Assembly: GCA_944380515.1 (NCBI GenBank)
Contig: CALWHT010000025.1
Coordinates: 62,001-126,000 of the forward strand
Direction: 5' to 3'
Source: an uncultured Roseburia sp.
GTDB taxonomy: Bacteria > Bacillota > Clostridia > Lachnospirales > Lachnospiraceae
Length of the DNA stretch: 64,000 nt
Position numbers and translations under genes: made by a program. The notes under the pieces were generated by a model, which ran no database searches, was not told the DNA's origin, and saw only the letters and a list, made by a program, of their open reading frames with translations. Below, one piece after another: positions 25,408 to 34,252 of the stretch; positions within the stretch are counted from its first letter, which is position 1, and each line of letters starts with the position of its first letter.

Positions 25408-25992
25408 ATGAGAATTTTACCGGAAGATTCCTGCGGTATTGTAATTGATTATCAGGAAAAACTGCTGCCCGCAATCGCGGAGAATAAAGAACTGCTGTTT
25501 CGCACAACGGAGCTTTTGGAAGGACTTTCGGTTCTCGGGGTTCCGCTGCTTGTGACGACGCAGTATGAAAAAGGACTTGGAGCGACCGTGCCCGAAATTG
25601 AAAAAGCGGCGGGGAGAGCGGAGCACTTTGATAAAATCAGCTTCAGCGCATACGGGGATGAGGCGGTCAGGACAGCGCTTTCGGGCCTTGGGACGGAGCC
25701 GGGCAGACCGAGAAAAAATGTTATTATCTGCGGTATCGAAGCCGATATCTGTGTGCTTCAGACTGTGCTGGATTTGCGTGAGGCGGGCTGCTGTCCGGTT
25801 CTGGTTGAGGACTGTGTAAGCTCCAGACAGCTTCACGATAAAAAAATCGCGGTGATGCGGGCATATCAGGAGGGGGCCGTTGTGACCACCTGTGAATCGC
25901 TTTTGTTCGAGCTTGCGGGCAGGGCGGGGACGCCGCAGTTTAAGCAAATTTCCGCATTGATAAAAGCAAAGGAAAAAAGTAGGCTATGCTAG
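25408..25992 (+). CDS. Isochorismatase-family cysteine hydrolase
   Basis: The 194-residue protein is of the YcaC-like branch. The catalytic triad is visible: Asp in CGIVIDYQEKLLP, Lys in FDKISFSAYGDE and Cys in GIEADICVLQTVLDL. The substrate is not known. The start at 25408 has AGGAGGAAG upstream; the six codons before it (ATG 25390) contain that RBS. It overlaps yqeG by 7 nt. Confidence 0.85.
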   Translation: MRILPEDSCGIVIDYQEKLLPAIAENKELLFRTTELLEGLSVLGVPLLVTTQYEKGLGATVPEIEKAAGRAEHFDKISFSAYGDEAVRTALSGLGTEPGRPRKNVIICGIEADICVLQTVLDLREAGCCPVLVEDCVSSRQLHDKKIAVMRAYQEGAVVTTCESLLFELAGRAGTPQFKQISALIKAKEKSRLC

Positions 25993-26516
25993 AAAAGTTT
26001 TATCCGAATGAATATATGGATTCAACCTATGACATCAATTTTGACAGGCTTTATAAAGAGGGTTACCGCGGAGTGATCTTTGACATTGACAATACGCTGG
26101 TTCCCCACGGGGCACCCGCGGACGCGCGTGCCCGTGCGCTGTTTTTGCATTTAAAGGAGCTGGGCTTTTCCTGTATCCTCCTTTCCAATAATAAAGAACC
26201 GAGAGTGAAAATGTTCAACGATGCGGTTTCGGTTTCCTACATCCACCGTGCGGGCAAACCGAATCCGGCGAATTACCGCAGGGCAATGGAGACAATGGGG
26301 ACGGATGAAAAGAATACCATCTTTGTCGGGGATCAGATTTTTACGGATATCTACGGGGCGAACCGCACCGGAATCCGCACAATTCTCGTAAAACCGATTC
26401 ATCCGAAGGAGGAAATCCAGATTGTTTTAAAACGGTATCTGGAAAAGATTGTCCTGTTTTTTTACCGGCGGTACCGCAAAAAGCAGGAAACAGATACACA
26501 TGGAGACAAAGAGTAA
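25986..26516 (+). CDS. YqeG-family HAD-IIIA phosphatase
   Basis: The 176-residue protein starts MLEKFYPNEYMDSTYDINF, typical of YqeG. HAD motifs: IFDIDNTLVPHG (motif I), LLSNNKE (II), AGKPNPANYRRAM (III Lys) and FVGDQIFTDIYGANR (IV). The family is conserved in Firmicutes, often beside the shikimate or ribosome-assembly (yqeH) genes. Its natural substrate is uncertain. Here it overlaps the cysteine hydrolase and precedes rpiB by 40 bp. Confidence 0.92.
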   Translation: MLEKFYPNEYMDSTYDINFDRLYKEGYRGVIFDIDNTLVPHGAPADARARALFLHLKELGFSCILLSNNKEPRVKMFNDAVSVSYIHRAGKPNPANYRRAMETMGTDEKNTIFVGDQIFTDIYGANRTGIRTILVKPIHPKEEIQIVLKRYLEKIVLFFYRRYRKKQETDTHGDKE

Positions 26517-26556
26517 TTATGGCTTTGCGCAAAGCAGCGCAGAAATGAGGTAGAAG

Positions 26557-27006
26557 ATGAAAATTGCAGTTGGAAATGACCATGCAGCCACTGAGCTGAA
26601 ATTTGTGATCGTGGATTATTTAAAGGAACTGGGACACGAGGTTGTGAATTTTGGAACGAACGGAAGCGAGAGCTGCCATTATCCCGAATTTGGGGAAAAG
26701 GTAGGACTGGCGGTCGCCGCAGGTGAGGTCGACTGCGGAATCTTAATCTGCGGAACGGGAGTCGGCATCTCGATTGCGGCAAACAAGGTGCCGGGCGTGC
26801 GCGCGGCGGTCTGCTCCGACTGTGCGACCGCAAGGCTTGTAAAGCAGCACAACAATGCAAATATTATCGCGTTCGGCGCAAGAATTGTCGGGAGCGAGCT
26901 GGCTAAGGACATTGTGAAGGCTTATCTGGACGCGGAGTTTTTGGGCGGCAGACACCAGACAAGAATCGACATGATTCACGAAATTGAAATGAGAAATCAA
27001 AAGTAG
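26557..27006 (+). CDS. rpiB: Ribose-5-phosphate isomerase B
   Basis: The 149-residue protein of the RpiB/LacA/LacB family interconverts ribose-5-P and ribulose-5-P. GNDHAATELK at the N-terminus, the catalytic Cys region LICGTGVGISIAANK and the terminal ARIVGSELAKDIV-type helix are intact. It completes, with rpe at 20.3 kb, the non-oxidative pentose interconversions. Confidence 0.94.
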   Translation: MKIAVGNDHAATELKFVIVDYLKELGHEVVNFGTNGSESCHYPEFGEKVGLAVAAGEVDCGILICGTGVGISIAANKVPGVRAAVCSDCATARLVKQHNNANIIAFGARIVGSELAKDIVKAYLDAEFLGGRHQTRIDMIHEIEMRNQK

Positions 27007-27042
27007 GATTGGGCGATATATGGCGGCTTACGGAAAAAAAGC

Positions 27043-27071
27043 TTGAAATGTACAGGCATTTATTATAAAAT
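27043..27071 (+). promoter_or_regulatory. Sigma-A promoter of efp
   Basis: TTGAAA (27043-27048), 17-bp spacer, TAAAAT (27066-27071). Confidence 0.65.
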
Positions 27072-27122
27072 ATAGAAATCAGAGAGTCCAAAATTCGGGC
27101 ACAATTTAAGGAGGAAGTTTAC

Positions 27123-27680
27123 ATGATTTCAGCAGGAGATTTCAAAAATGGGATTACCATCGAATTAGAGGGTAATATTTACCAGATTATTGAATTCCAG
27201 CACGTGAAACCCGGTAAGGGCGCAGCGTTTGTAAGAACGAAGTTAAAAAATATCAAGAGCGGCGGCGTAGTGGAGAAAACATTCCGTCCCACGGAGAAAT
27301 GTCCGCAGGCCCGCATCGACAGAAAAGACTATCAGTACCTGTATGCGGATGGCGATTTATACTATTTTATGGACGTTGAGACATACGACCAGATTGCATT
27401 GTCTCAGGAAGCAATCGGAGACGCATTAAAGTTTGTAAAAGAAAATGAAATGGTAAAGATGTGCTCCCATAACGGAAGCGTGTTTGCTGTGGAGCCGCCG
27501 TTGTTCGTTGAGTTAAAGATCACCGAGACGGAGCCGGGCTTTAAGGGAGATACGGCTACAGGCGCTACCAAGCCGGCAGTTGTGGAGACTGGCGCTACGG
27601 TAAGTGTGCCGCTGTTTGTTGAGCAGGACGACGTAATTAAAATTGATACGAGAACAGGCGAGTATTTATCACGCGTATAA
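27123..27680 (+). CDS. efp: Translation elongation factor P
   Basis: The 185-residue protein rescues ribosomes stalled at polyproline. It has the three-barrel layout: KOW-like N-domain with [17 protein letters not shown] (the tip Lys is in KPGKG), an OB domain with [14 protein letters not shown], and a C-terminal domain ending [22 protein letters not shown] precedes the ATG. A strong terminator follows. Confidence 0.98.
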   Translation: MISAGDFKNGITIELEGNIYQIIEFQHVKPGKGAAFVRTKLKNIKSGGVVEKTFRPTEKCPQARIDRKDYQYLYADGDLYYFMDVETYDQIALSQEAIGDALKFVKENEMVKMCSHNGSVFAVEPPLFVELKITETEPGFKGDTATGATKPAVVETGATVSVPLFVEQDDVIKIDTRTGEYLSRV

Positions 27681-27698
27681 AGAACGCCGCAGAATGGG

Positions 27699-27730
27699 AC
27701 AGGTATTGCAGGCTGCAGTACCTGTTTTTT
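27699..27730 (+). terminator. Intrinsic terminator after efp
   Basis: ACAGGTA (27699-27705) pairs with TACCTGT (27719-27725), with an inner GCAG/CTGC stem and a T6 tail. Confidence 0.85.
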
Positions 27731-27791
27731 GCTTTATGGGAAATTGCACGGGCCGGTCGGCGCTTTTTATAGGATTCGGGGGTGGGAAGGT

Positions 27792-28607
27792 ATGAAGCTG
27801 GAAAATCCTGTCGTAAGGCAGATACTTGAGGTGTATGACAGTCTTACGGCTGTGGAAAAGAGTATTGCGGACTTTTTTACCGCAAATCATGAGCAGGAGG
27901 ATTTCTCGTCGAAGGCCATCGCAAACAGGCTGTTTGTTTCCGAGGCTTCCCTTTCGAGGTTTGCCAAAAAATGCGGGTATAAGGGGTTTCGGGAATTTAT
28001 TTATGAATACGAGCGGGTATTGGGGGAGAACCAGAATGAAATCGGGTTTTATGCGGGGCGTGTCATAGAGACCTACGAGGAGCTGCTGAAAAAGAGCCGT
28101 GAACTGATAGATGACGGCAGAATGCAGCGTGTGGAGAAGATGCTCACCGAATGTAAACGGGTGCGGGTGTACGGAAAGGGCAGCAGCGGTTATGCCGCAC
28201 AGGAGTTTTCCATCCGTTTTATGAGAATGGGGATGGACATCGAAGCGATTACGGATAACCACATTATGAAGATGAGTTCAGCCCTTGCGGACAGCGACAC
28301 CCTGATTATGGCGATTTCTCTGAGCGGGACTACCGGGGAGGTGCTTTCTGCGGTCAGGCGTGCCAGAAAGAACGGAGCCAAAATTGTGATGATTACGTCA
28401 AACCGTTCTGCGGAGCTGCTGACGCTCTGCGATGAGGTGATTCCGATTGCGGGCATCAAAAATATGGCTGCCGGAACAATGATTTCTCCGCAGTTCCCCA
28501 TACAGATTATGATAGATATTCTTTTCACTTATTTTTTCCAGACAGATTTCGGAAACAGACTGAATCTGTACAATGAGACGCTTGCCGCCCTTTATGACAA
28601 TCAATAG
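27792..28607 (+). CDS. MurR/RpiR-family transcriptional regulator of the sialic-acid cluster
   Basis: The 271-residue regulator has an N-terminal RpiR HTH (about 1-80; SKAIANRLFVSEASLSRFAK) and a C-terminal SIS sugar-phosphate-binding domain (VRVYGKGSSGYAAQEFSIRF, AISLSGTTGEVLSAV). Clostridial RpiR proteins beside nan genes respond to sialic-acid breakdown intermediates, probably ManNAc-6-P or GlcNAc-6-P. Start ATG 27792 has GGGAAGG upstream; the frame opens earlier at 27729 inside the efp terminator. A terminator lies after the gene and before the transporter promoter, so it can act as a separate unit controlling the genes downstream. Confidence 0.9.
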   Translation: MKLENPVVRQILEVYDSLTAVEKSIADFFTANHEQEDFSSKAIANRLFVSEASLSRFAKKCGYKGFREFIYEYERVLGENQNEIGFYAGRVIETYEELLKKSRELIDDGRMQRVEKMLTECKRVRVYGKGSSGYAAQEFSIRFMRMGMDIEAITDNHIMKMSSALADSDTLIMAISLSGTTGEVLSAVRRARKNGAKIVMITSNRSAELLTLCDEVIPIAGIKNMAAGTMISPQFPIQIMIDILFTYFFQTDFGNRLNLYNETLAALYDNQ

Positions 28608-28626
28608 GGCAAAAGTACTAATTTGA

Positions 28627-28642
28627 CTGAAAGTAGTTTCAG
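28627..28642. promoter_or_regulatory. Inverted repeat, candidate operator for the RpiR regulator
   Basis: CTGAAA-4 nt-TTTCAG is a perfect inverted repeat in the region between the regulator and the transporter gene. GAAA/TTTC half-sites are common in RpiR operators. A related TTGAAAG lies at 28668-28674. Confidence 0.4.
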
Positions 28643-28681
28643 AAAAATATATAGACAATTAAATTATTTGAAAGAAGAATC

Positions 28682-28716
28682 AAAAGCGCTGAATTGATTG
28701 AAATTTAGCGCTTTTT
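28682..28716 (+). terminator. Terminator of the RpiR gene
   Basis: AAAAGCGCT (28682-28690) pairs with AGCGCTTTT (28707-28715), ending in T5. The loop is AT-rich. Confidence 0.75.
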
Positions 28717-28728
28717 GCTTGAATTTTT

Positions 28729-28757
28729 TTGACGAACAAGGTAGACTATGCACATAG
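28729..28757 (+). promoter_or_regulatory. Promoter/operator of the sialic-acid transporter operon
   Basis: TTGACG (28729-28734) with a poor -10 (ACATAG at 17-bp spacing, 28752-28757). The palindrome CTATG-CA-CATAG (28746-28757) covers the -10, a suitable place for a repressor. Confidence 0.4.
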
Positions 28758-28827
28758 ACAGGTCATGACAGTCTGAAAGGAAATTTTGAGAAAGCCAATC
28801 TTATGGGGTATCCAAGGAGGAAAAAGA

Positions 28828-30207
28828 ATGAAAAACATGAAAAAGTTTTTGGCACTCGCTATGGCAGCGTGTATGACGGTGGGGATGGCAGCCTGCGGCG
28901 GAAATAATACCGCTGATACGACGGGCAATACAACGGGTACGAATACAAACGCAAATACAGATACGGCAGACGAGGCCGGAGATGCACAGGAGCAGGAGAG
29001 CGGCGGAGCAACGGAAATTACGCTCTGGACTTTCCCGGTCGGCGATTGGGGCGGCGCTTATGTGGATGAGGTAATTGCCGCATTTAATGAAAGCTATCCG
29101 GATGTGAGCGTAAACGTGGAATATCTGGATTATACCTCCGGCGATGATCAGCTTACGGCAGCAATCGAGGCGGGTACTGCTCCCGATATTCTTCTGGCGG
29201 AGCCGCAGAGACTCGTAAAATTCGGAAAGAACGGCCGTATGGTAGCGCTTGATGATATGTTTACGGATGAACTGAAAACGGATGTCGGAAATGAGTCTAT
29301 TATTGCGGCATGCTCCGATGGTACGAATTACTGGATGTATCCGCTTTCGATCACGGCTCACTTTATGGCGATCAACTATGAGGCATGGGAGTCAAGCGGA
29401 GCGCTTGAATATGTAAATCAGGAGGGCGACCGTACCTGGACGACCGAGGATTTCCAGAATGCGCTTGCAAAATTAAAAGAGGCGGGGCTTACCTCCGGCG
29501 TTGTATACTGCGGCGGTCAGGGAGGCGACCAGGGAACCAGAGCGCTGGTGACCAATCTCTACAGTGCGGACTTTACCAATGCTGAGCATACAGAGTGGAC
29601 GATTAACAGCGAGAACGGTATCCAGGGACTGACCCTGTTAAAAGACCTCTGTGACCAGGGACTTTTAAGCTATGACGCAGGTATTCAGGCTTCCGATGAA
29701 CTGCAGCTGTTTTCCAACGGCACGGTACAGATGTCCTTCTGCTGGAACGCGGCAAACGCAAAGAACTATGCAAGCTCCGTAACCTTTACGCCGTATGCGC
29801 TTCCGTTCCCGTCCGATGACGGCGTTCCGGTATTGGAGTCCGGTTTGTACGGCTTCGGTATTTTTGATAACGGTGATGCAGCAAAACAGCAGGCAGCGAG
29901 AGACTTTATCACCTTTGTGTGCGACGATGCAGAGTGGGGTCCCAAGAGTGTAGAGGCGACCGGCTTCTTCCCGGTAAGAGGTTCCTTCGAAGTTTATGCG
30001 GACAGTGATGATCCGAATATGGAATTCTACAATGCAATGCTTGCTTATGTAGGCGACAACTTTACGGCAATGGACGGCTTCACCGAACAGCGTGCAGAGT
30101 GGTGGACAATGCTTCAGTATGTATTTACCGGTGAAAAATCCGTGCAGGAGGCAGCCGATACATATGTATCCAACAGCAATGCCTACACGGCATCCTATTC
30201 CGAATAA
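28828..30207 (+). CDS. Sugar ABC transporter substrate-binding lipoprotein (probable sialic acid)
   Basis: The 459-residue extracellular solute-binding protein (family 1) has a lipoprotein signal: MKNMKKFLALAMAACMTV then GMAACGGN with the lipobox Cys near residue 23. A Thr/Asn/Asp-rich linker follows, then the mature domain beginning ITLWTFPVGDWGG. The ATG at 28828 has AAGGAGGAAA upstream; earlier in-frame codons lack an RBS. Context with nanA/nanE/ROK genes points to N-acetylneuraminate as ligand, by inference only. A long hairpin follows the gene, which would let it be expressed above the permeases. Confidence 0.88.
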   Translation: MKNMKKFLALAMAACMTVGMAACGGNNTADTTGNTTGTNTNANTDTADEAGDAQEQESGGATEITLWTFPVGDWGGAYVDEVIAAFNESYPDVSVNVEYLDYTSGDDQLTAAIEAGTAPDILLAEPQRLVKFGKNGRMVALDDMFTDELKTDVGNESIIAACSDGTNYWMYPLSITAHFMAINYEAWESSGALEYVNQEGDRTWTTEDFQNALAKLKEAGLTSGVVYCGGQGGDQGTRALVTNLYSADFTNAEHTEWTINSENGIQGLTLLKDLCDQGLLSYDAGIQASDELQLFSNGTVQMSFCWNAANAKNYASSVTFTPYALPFPSDDGVPVLESGLYGFGIFDNGDAAKQQAARDFITFVCDDAEWGPKSVEATGFFPVRGSFEVYADSDDPNMEFYNAMLAYVGDNFTAMDGFTEQRAEWWTMLQYVFTGEKSVQEAADTYVSNSNAYTASYSE

Positions 30208-30217
30208 CAAATAGCGG

Positions 30218-30274
30218 ATGGCGTTTTCCCAGGCCGGGGTTTTCTTGCAAAAACGGCGGGAAAACGCCATTTTT
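30218..30274 (+). terminator. Strong hairpin/partial terminator between binding protein and permeases
   Basis: ATGGCGTTTTCCC (30218-30230) pairs perfectly with GGGAAAACGCCAT (30258-30270), with a further inner stem (CCG.GGTTTT / AAAA.CGG), and a T4 tail. It probably causes partial termination or 3' end protection of the upstream mRNA. Confidence 0.75.
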
Positions 30275-30301
30275 AAAAATAACAGGTAGGAGGATATACG
30301 A

Positions 30302-31210
30302 ATGGCAAAGAACGCTGCTCCTGCAAGAAGCCATGTTCTGGCAAGAAGGGAAACTTTCGTTTCCTATATGTTTTTACTGCCGTGCCTGGTTTTCTTTGTA
30401 GGTTTTGTGATCGTTCCGATGTTCATGTGTCTGTTCACAAGTTTTTTTGACTATACGATGACAGACTTTAACTTTATCGGATTTCAGAATTATGTTGAAA
30501 TTTTTCAGGATGAAACCTTCCTGATCGCGTTAAGAAATACCGTATTAATTGTAGTAGTTTCCGTTCCGACTGTCTGCATCTTTTCTCTTTGGGTTGCGTC
30601 TGCAATTTACAACAGAAAAGGAGCGGTTACCTCTTTTTTCCGCTGTGTATTTTATCTTCCGGTAGTAACGGGTACCGTGGCGGTAACGGTAGTTTGGAAA
30701 TGGATGTTCAACCAATACTACGGATTGTTTAACTATGTGCTGTCGTCAACGAATGTCATTGACCAGAATATCAGCTGGCTTGGCGATAAGCGGTTTGCAA
30801 TCTGGTGTATCATTATGATTCTGTTTACGACTTCTATCGGGCAGCCGATCGTGCTTTATGTTTCAGCGCTCGGAAATGTAGACACCTCTTTGGTTGAGGC
30901 GGCTGAGGTGGACGGCGCGACAAGCTTCCAGTGTTTCTGGAAAATCAAATGGCCCAATATCATGCCTACGACGCTTTACATTCTGGTAATTACTACGATC
31001 AACAGCTTCCAGTGCTTTGCGCTGATTCAGTTATTGACCTCGGGCGGACCGATGAATTCTACGAATACGATTATGTACTACATTTATGACACGGCGTTTA
31101 AGACAAATCAGTATGGTTATGCGAACGCTATGGGAATCATCCTGGCAATCATTATTGCGGTATTTTCGGCGCTGCAGTTTAAGGTGACCGGGTCAAGCAA
31201 GAAAGACTAA
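30302..31210 (+). CDS. Sugar ABC transporter permease (UgpA/MalF-like)
   Basis: The 302-residue protein has six predicted membrane segments after a short basic N-terminus (RSHVLARRETFVSYMFLLPC). The EAA loop reads VEAAEVDGATSFQCFWKIKWP, coupling to the ATPase. Family: CUT1-type permease. It is followed 12 bp later by the second permease. No ATPase gene is present; CUT1 importers often share an MsmK-type ATPase encoded elsewhere. Confidence 0.92.
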   Translation: MAKNAAPARSHVLARRETFVSYMFLLPCLVFFVGFVIVPMFMCLFTSFFDYTMTDFNFIGFQNYVEIFQDETFLIALRNTVLIVVVSVPTVCIFSLWVASAIYNRKGAVTSFFRCVFYLPVVTGTVAVTVVWKWMFNQYYGLFNYVLSSTNVIDQNISWLGDKRFAIWCIIMILFTTSIGQPIVLYVSALGNVDTSLVEAAEVDGATSFQCFWKIKWPNIMPTTLYILVITTINSFQCFALIQLLTSGGPMNSTNTIMYYIYDTAFKTNQYGYANAMGIILAIIIAVFSALQFKVTGSSKKD

Positions 31211-31222
31211 GGGGAGGGTATT

Positions 31223-32056
31223 ATGGAAACACAGGTTAAAAAAACAACAGCTTATGACGTTGTTGCACTGATTGTTCTGATCGTGCTCGCATTCCTGTTT
31301 ATTTTCCCGCTTTATTGGATTGTCACGGGTTCCTTTAAGGATGCGATCGCGATTAACTCCGCCACGCCGCAGTGGTTTCCGCTTGAGCCGACGATGGATA
31401 ATTTTGTCCGTTTGTTTGACAGACCGGCATTGCGTTGGCTTTTGAATACGGTGATCATGGCGGTCGCTGCCATGGTCCTGACCTGTATCACGGCATCGAT
31501 GGCAGGATATGTGCTTGCAAAAAAGCGCTTTTTCGGGCAGAAGATATTATTTTCTTTGTTTGTCTGTGCAATGGCGCTTCCAAAACAGGTTATTTTAATT
31601 CCGCTTCTGAAGGAAATGTCTTTTTTGGGACTGCATGATACACTGTGGGCGGTGATCCTGCCGACCGTAGGCTGGCCGTTTGGCGTATTTTTGATGAAGC
31701 AGTTTTCCGAGGGGATTCCGACAGAGCTTTTGGAGGCGGTCAGGATTGACGGCGCAGGAGAGATCAAGACCTTTACCCAGATTGTACTGCCAATTATTAA
31801 GCCGGGTATCGGCGCGCTGGCAATTTTTACTTTCATCAATTCCTGGAATGATTATTTCCTGCAGTTGATTATGTTAAATTCTCAGGAAGTGCTGACGATT
31901 TCTCTTGGTATCGCCAAGCTGCAGACAGAAATGTCGAATGACTTCGGTCTTATTATGGCTGGTGCGGCGCTTGGTTCTATTCCGATTATCGTTATTTTCC
32001 TGATGTTCCAGAAGTATTTCACGCAGGGGATTACGATGGGTGCAGTGAAGGGCTGA
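31223..32056 (+). CDS. Sugar ABC transporter permease (UgpE/MalG-like)
   Basis: The 277-residue second subunit of the channel has six membrane segments and the EAA loop LLEAVRIDGAGEIKTFTQIVLP. Typical CUT1 opening: LIVLAFLFIFPLYWIVTGSFK. A GC hairpin GCCGCC-TCAG-GGCGGC (32076-32091) lies just after the stop and before the nanA RBS; it may tune expression of the catabolic genes. Confidence 0.92.
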   Translation: METQVKKTTAYDVVALIVLIVLAFLFIFPLYWIVTGSFKDAIAINSATPQWFPLEPTMDNFVRLFDRPALRWLLNTVIMAVAAMVLTCITASMAGYVLAKKRFFGQKILFSLFVCAMALPKQVILIPLLKEMSFLGLHDTLWAVILPTVGWPFGVFLMKQFSEGIPTELLEAVRIDGAGEIKTFTQIVLPIIKPGIGALAIFTFINSWNDYFLQLIMLNSQEVLTISLGIAKLQTEMSNDFGLIMAGAALGSIPIIVIFLMFQKYFTQGITMGAVKG

Positions 32057-32106
32057 AAAAGGAAATACAGTCAAAGCCGCCTCAGGGCGGCAGAATGGAG
32101 AGAACA

Positions 32107-33018
32107 ATGTCAAAATATGATATCAGCAAGTTTCGAAATGTAACTGTGGCGCTCAACACGCCATTTGATAAAAACGGAGATTTGGATACCGCAGCTGCTA
32201 AGCGGGTAGTGCGCTATTTCTGCAATAAAGGAGTGAAAAGCCTGTATGTCTGCGGAAGCACGGGAGAGGGCTTTCTTTTAACGGACGACGAGCGGAAACG
32301 TCTGGTAGAGGCAGTCACCGATGAGGTGGGCGGTGAAATGAACATTATCGTGCATGTCGGCTGCGCTTCCACCAGACAGTCGGTAGAACTGGCAAGGCAT
32401 GCCGAGCAGGCAGGAGCGGATGCGACCTCGGCGGTTCCCTGTGTTTATTATCGGCCGAGTGAGGAAGGTGTGTACCGTCACTGGACGGCGATTACCGAAG
32501 CGGCGGATTTACCGTTTTTTATCTATAACATTCCGCAGCTCACCGGTTTTAACCTTTCGATGGAGCTGTTCTATCGGATGCTTGAAAATGAGCGGGTGGC
32601 GGGCGTAAAATGTTCCTCGGACCCTGCACATGATATCCTTCGCTTTAAACAGGCCGGGGGAGAGGATTTTATCGTATTTAACGGGCCGGATGAGCAGTAC
32701 CTTGCGGGGCGTATCATGGGAGCGGATGCGGGAATCGGCGGAACGTACGGTGCGATGCCCGAATTATACCTGCATCTGGAGGATGCCATTCGGGCAAAGG
32801 ATTATGATAAGGCACAGAAAATTCAAAATATTATTACACCGCTGATTTATAAACTTTGTTCCTTCGCGTCGTTATATGGCGCCGCGAAAGCAATCATCGC
32901 TCTGGACGGCTGTCCGATTGGGGAGCCGAGGCTGCCGTTTTTGCCGGTGAGCACCGAAGACCCGAAACTGGTGGAGCTGTATCATGAGATTAGAGCGGCT
33001 GTCAGAGAAACCGAGTAG
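32107..33018 (+). CDS. nanA: N-acetylneuraminate lyase
   Basis: The 303-residue class I aldolase of the DHDPS/NAL family cleaves Neu5Ac to ManNAc and pyruvate. The phosphate/carboxylate loop region [15 protein letters not shown], the tyrosine in [13 protein letters not shown] and the Schiff-base lysine in [13 protein letters not shown] are present. The start ATG 32107 has GGAG 6 nt upstream; ATG 32095 precedes that RBS. The neighbours nanE and a ROK kinase confirm the sialic acid rather than the lysine pathway. Confidence 0.93.
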   Translation: MSKYDISKFRNVTVALNTPFDKNGDLDTAAAKRVVRYFCNKGVKSLYVCGSTGEGFLLTDDERKRLVEAVTDEVGGEMNIIVHVGCASTRQSVELARHAEQAGADATSAVPCVYYRPSEEGVYRHWTAITEAADLPFFIYNIPQLTGFNLSMELFYRMLENERVAGVKCSSDPAHDILRFKQAGGEDFIVFNGPDEQYLAGRIMGADAGIGGTYGAMPELYLHLEDAIRAKDYDKAQKIQNIITPLIYKLCSFASLYGAAKAIIALDGCPIGEPRLPFLPVSTEDPKLVELYHEIRAAVRETE

Positions 33019-33047
33019 ACGGCAGGCAAACGGAAAAGGAGATAACT

Positions 33048-33749
33048 ATGAGGAATAATGAGCAGACAATCAGTCAAATCAGGGGCGGATTAATTGTGTC
33101 CTGTCAGGCGTTGGAAAATGAGCCGCTTCATAGTTCTTATATCATGTCAAGAATGGCGTATGCGGCGGCGCTTGGCGGCGCCGTCGGAATCCGGGCAAAC
33201 ACGGTGGAGGATATTACGGAAATCAGAAAAACCGTAGACCTCCCCATTATCGGAATTATCAAAATGAACTATGATGCGTGCGACGTCTATATCACGCCGA
33301 CCATGAAGGAGGTAGACGCCCTGTGTGACTGCGGAGTGGAGATTATCGCCATTGACGCGACGAAGCGTCCGCGGCCGGACGGAAGCAGTATTCAGGAATT
33401 TTTTGCGAAAGTCCGTGAAAAATATCCGAACCAGCTTTTTATGGCAGACTGCTCCTGTTATGAGGAGGGAATGGCGGCGGCACAAGCGGGCTTTGATTTT
33501 ATCGGGACGACCATGAGCGGCTACACCTCTTATACCCAGGGTACCGTACTGCCGAATTTTGATATGATGCGGCGGCTTTCGGCGGAGTGTGGGAAGCTGG
33601 TGATTGCCGAGGGCGGAATTTGGAGCCCGGGACAGCTGAAGGAAGCGCTGGCGACCGGTGCACATGCCGCGGTGGTCGGTTCGGCTATCACAAGGCCTTA
33701 TGAGATTACAAAGCGTTATGTGAACGCAATCAGCGAAGCAAAAGGATGA
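33048..33749 (+). CDS. nanE: N-acetylmannosamine-6-phosphate 2-epimerase
   Basis: The 233-residue TIM barrel converts ManNAc-6-P to GlcNAc-6-P. Typical pieces are [29 protein letters not shown], the catalytic Lys in [25 protein letters not shown] and [15 protein letters not shown]. It lies between nanA (29 bp) and the YhcH gene (4 bp). Confidence 0.96.
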   Translation: MRNNEQTISQIRGGLIVSCQALENEPLHSSYIMSRMAYAAALGGAVGIRANTVEDITEIRKTVDLPIIGIIKMNYDACDVYITPTMKEVDALCDCGVEIIAIDATKRPRPDGSSIQEFFAKVREKYPNQLFMADCSCYEEGMAAAQAGFDFIGTTMSGYTSYTQGTVLPNFDMMRRLSAECGKLVIAEGGIWSPGQLKEALATGAHAAVVGSAITRPYEITKRYVNAISEAKG

Positions 33750-33753
33750 GGTT

Positions 33754-34203
33754 ATGATTTTCGATACAATACGAAATGCGGGACGGTACCTTGGCATCAG
33801 TCCGTATTTGGATACGGCGCTGACGTGGCTGATGAATACCGATCTCTCTGCACTGGAGAACGGAAGCTTTCCGATTGACGGAGAGCGGGTGTTCATCAAC
33901 GTTATGGATGCGCAGACGAATCCCGAGAGGGAACGTGATTACGAGTTCCATAAATATCACTACGATATTCAGCTGGACCTCTGCGGCAGCGAGGACGTGC
34001 TGTTTGGGACGGAGTATGAGGAAATGACAAAGGAGTGGCAGGAGGATGTCGGCTTCGGACGCTGCAGCTGTGCGGCGGAGGTACATCTTGGAGCGGGGCG
34101 GTTTGTTATTTGTGAGCCGATGGAGCCTCACCTTCCGGGAGTTGCTGCGGGCGGGAAGCAGGAGAACATCCGCAAGGCGGTTATAAAGGTGCTGCACAGG
34201 TAG
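33754..34203 (+). CDS. YhcH/YjgK/YiaL-family protein (NanQ-like, sialic acid anomerase candidate)
   Basis: This 149-residue beta-sandwich protein is of the DUF386 family. Conserved metal-site type residues are visible in RDYEFHKYHYDIQLDLCG, EEMTKEWQEDVGF and FVICEPMEPHLPG. The family member in E. coli (YhcH/NanQ) has been reported to act on the ring form of N-acetylneuraminate, speeding access to the open-chain form used by the lyase. Its place here between nanE and the ROK kinase fits that role. Confidence 0.88.
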   Translation: MIFDTIRNAGRYLGISPYLDTALTWLMNTDLSALENGSFPIDGERVFINVMDAQTNPERERDYEFHKYHYDIQLDLCGSEDVLFGTEYEEMTKEWQEDVGFGRCSCAAEVHLGAGRFVICEPMEPHLPGVAAGGKQENIRKAVIKVLHR

Positions 34204-34252
34204 CGCAGAGTACGGCGGCAGACAGAGAAAACAGACAGGCATGGAGGGAAGC

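Noticed and set aside
27007-27122. Possible small gene between rpiB and efp
   Set aside because: The 116 bp hold a clear sigma-A promoter and the efp RBS, with no good ORF.
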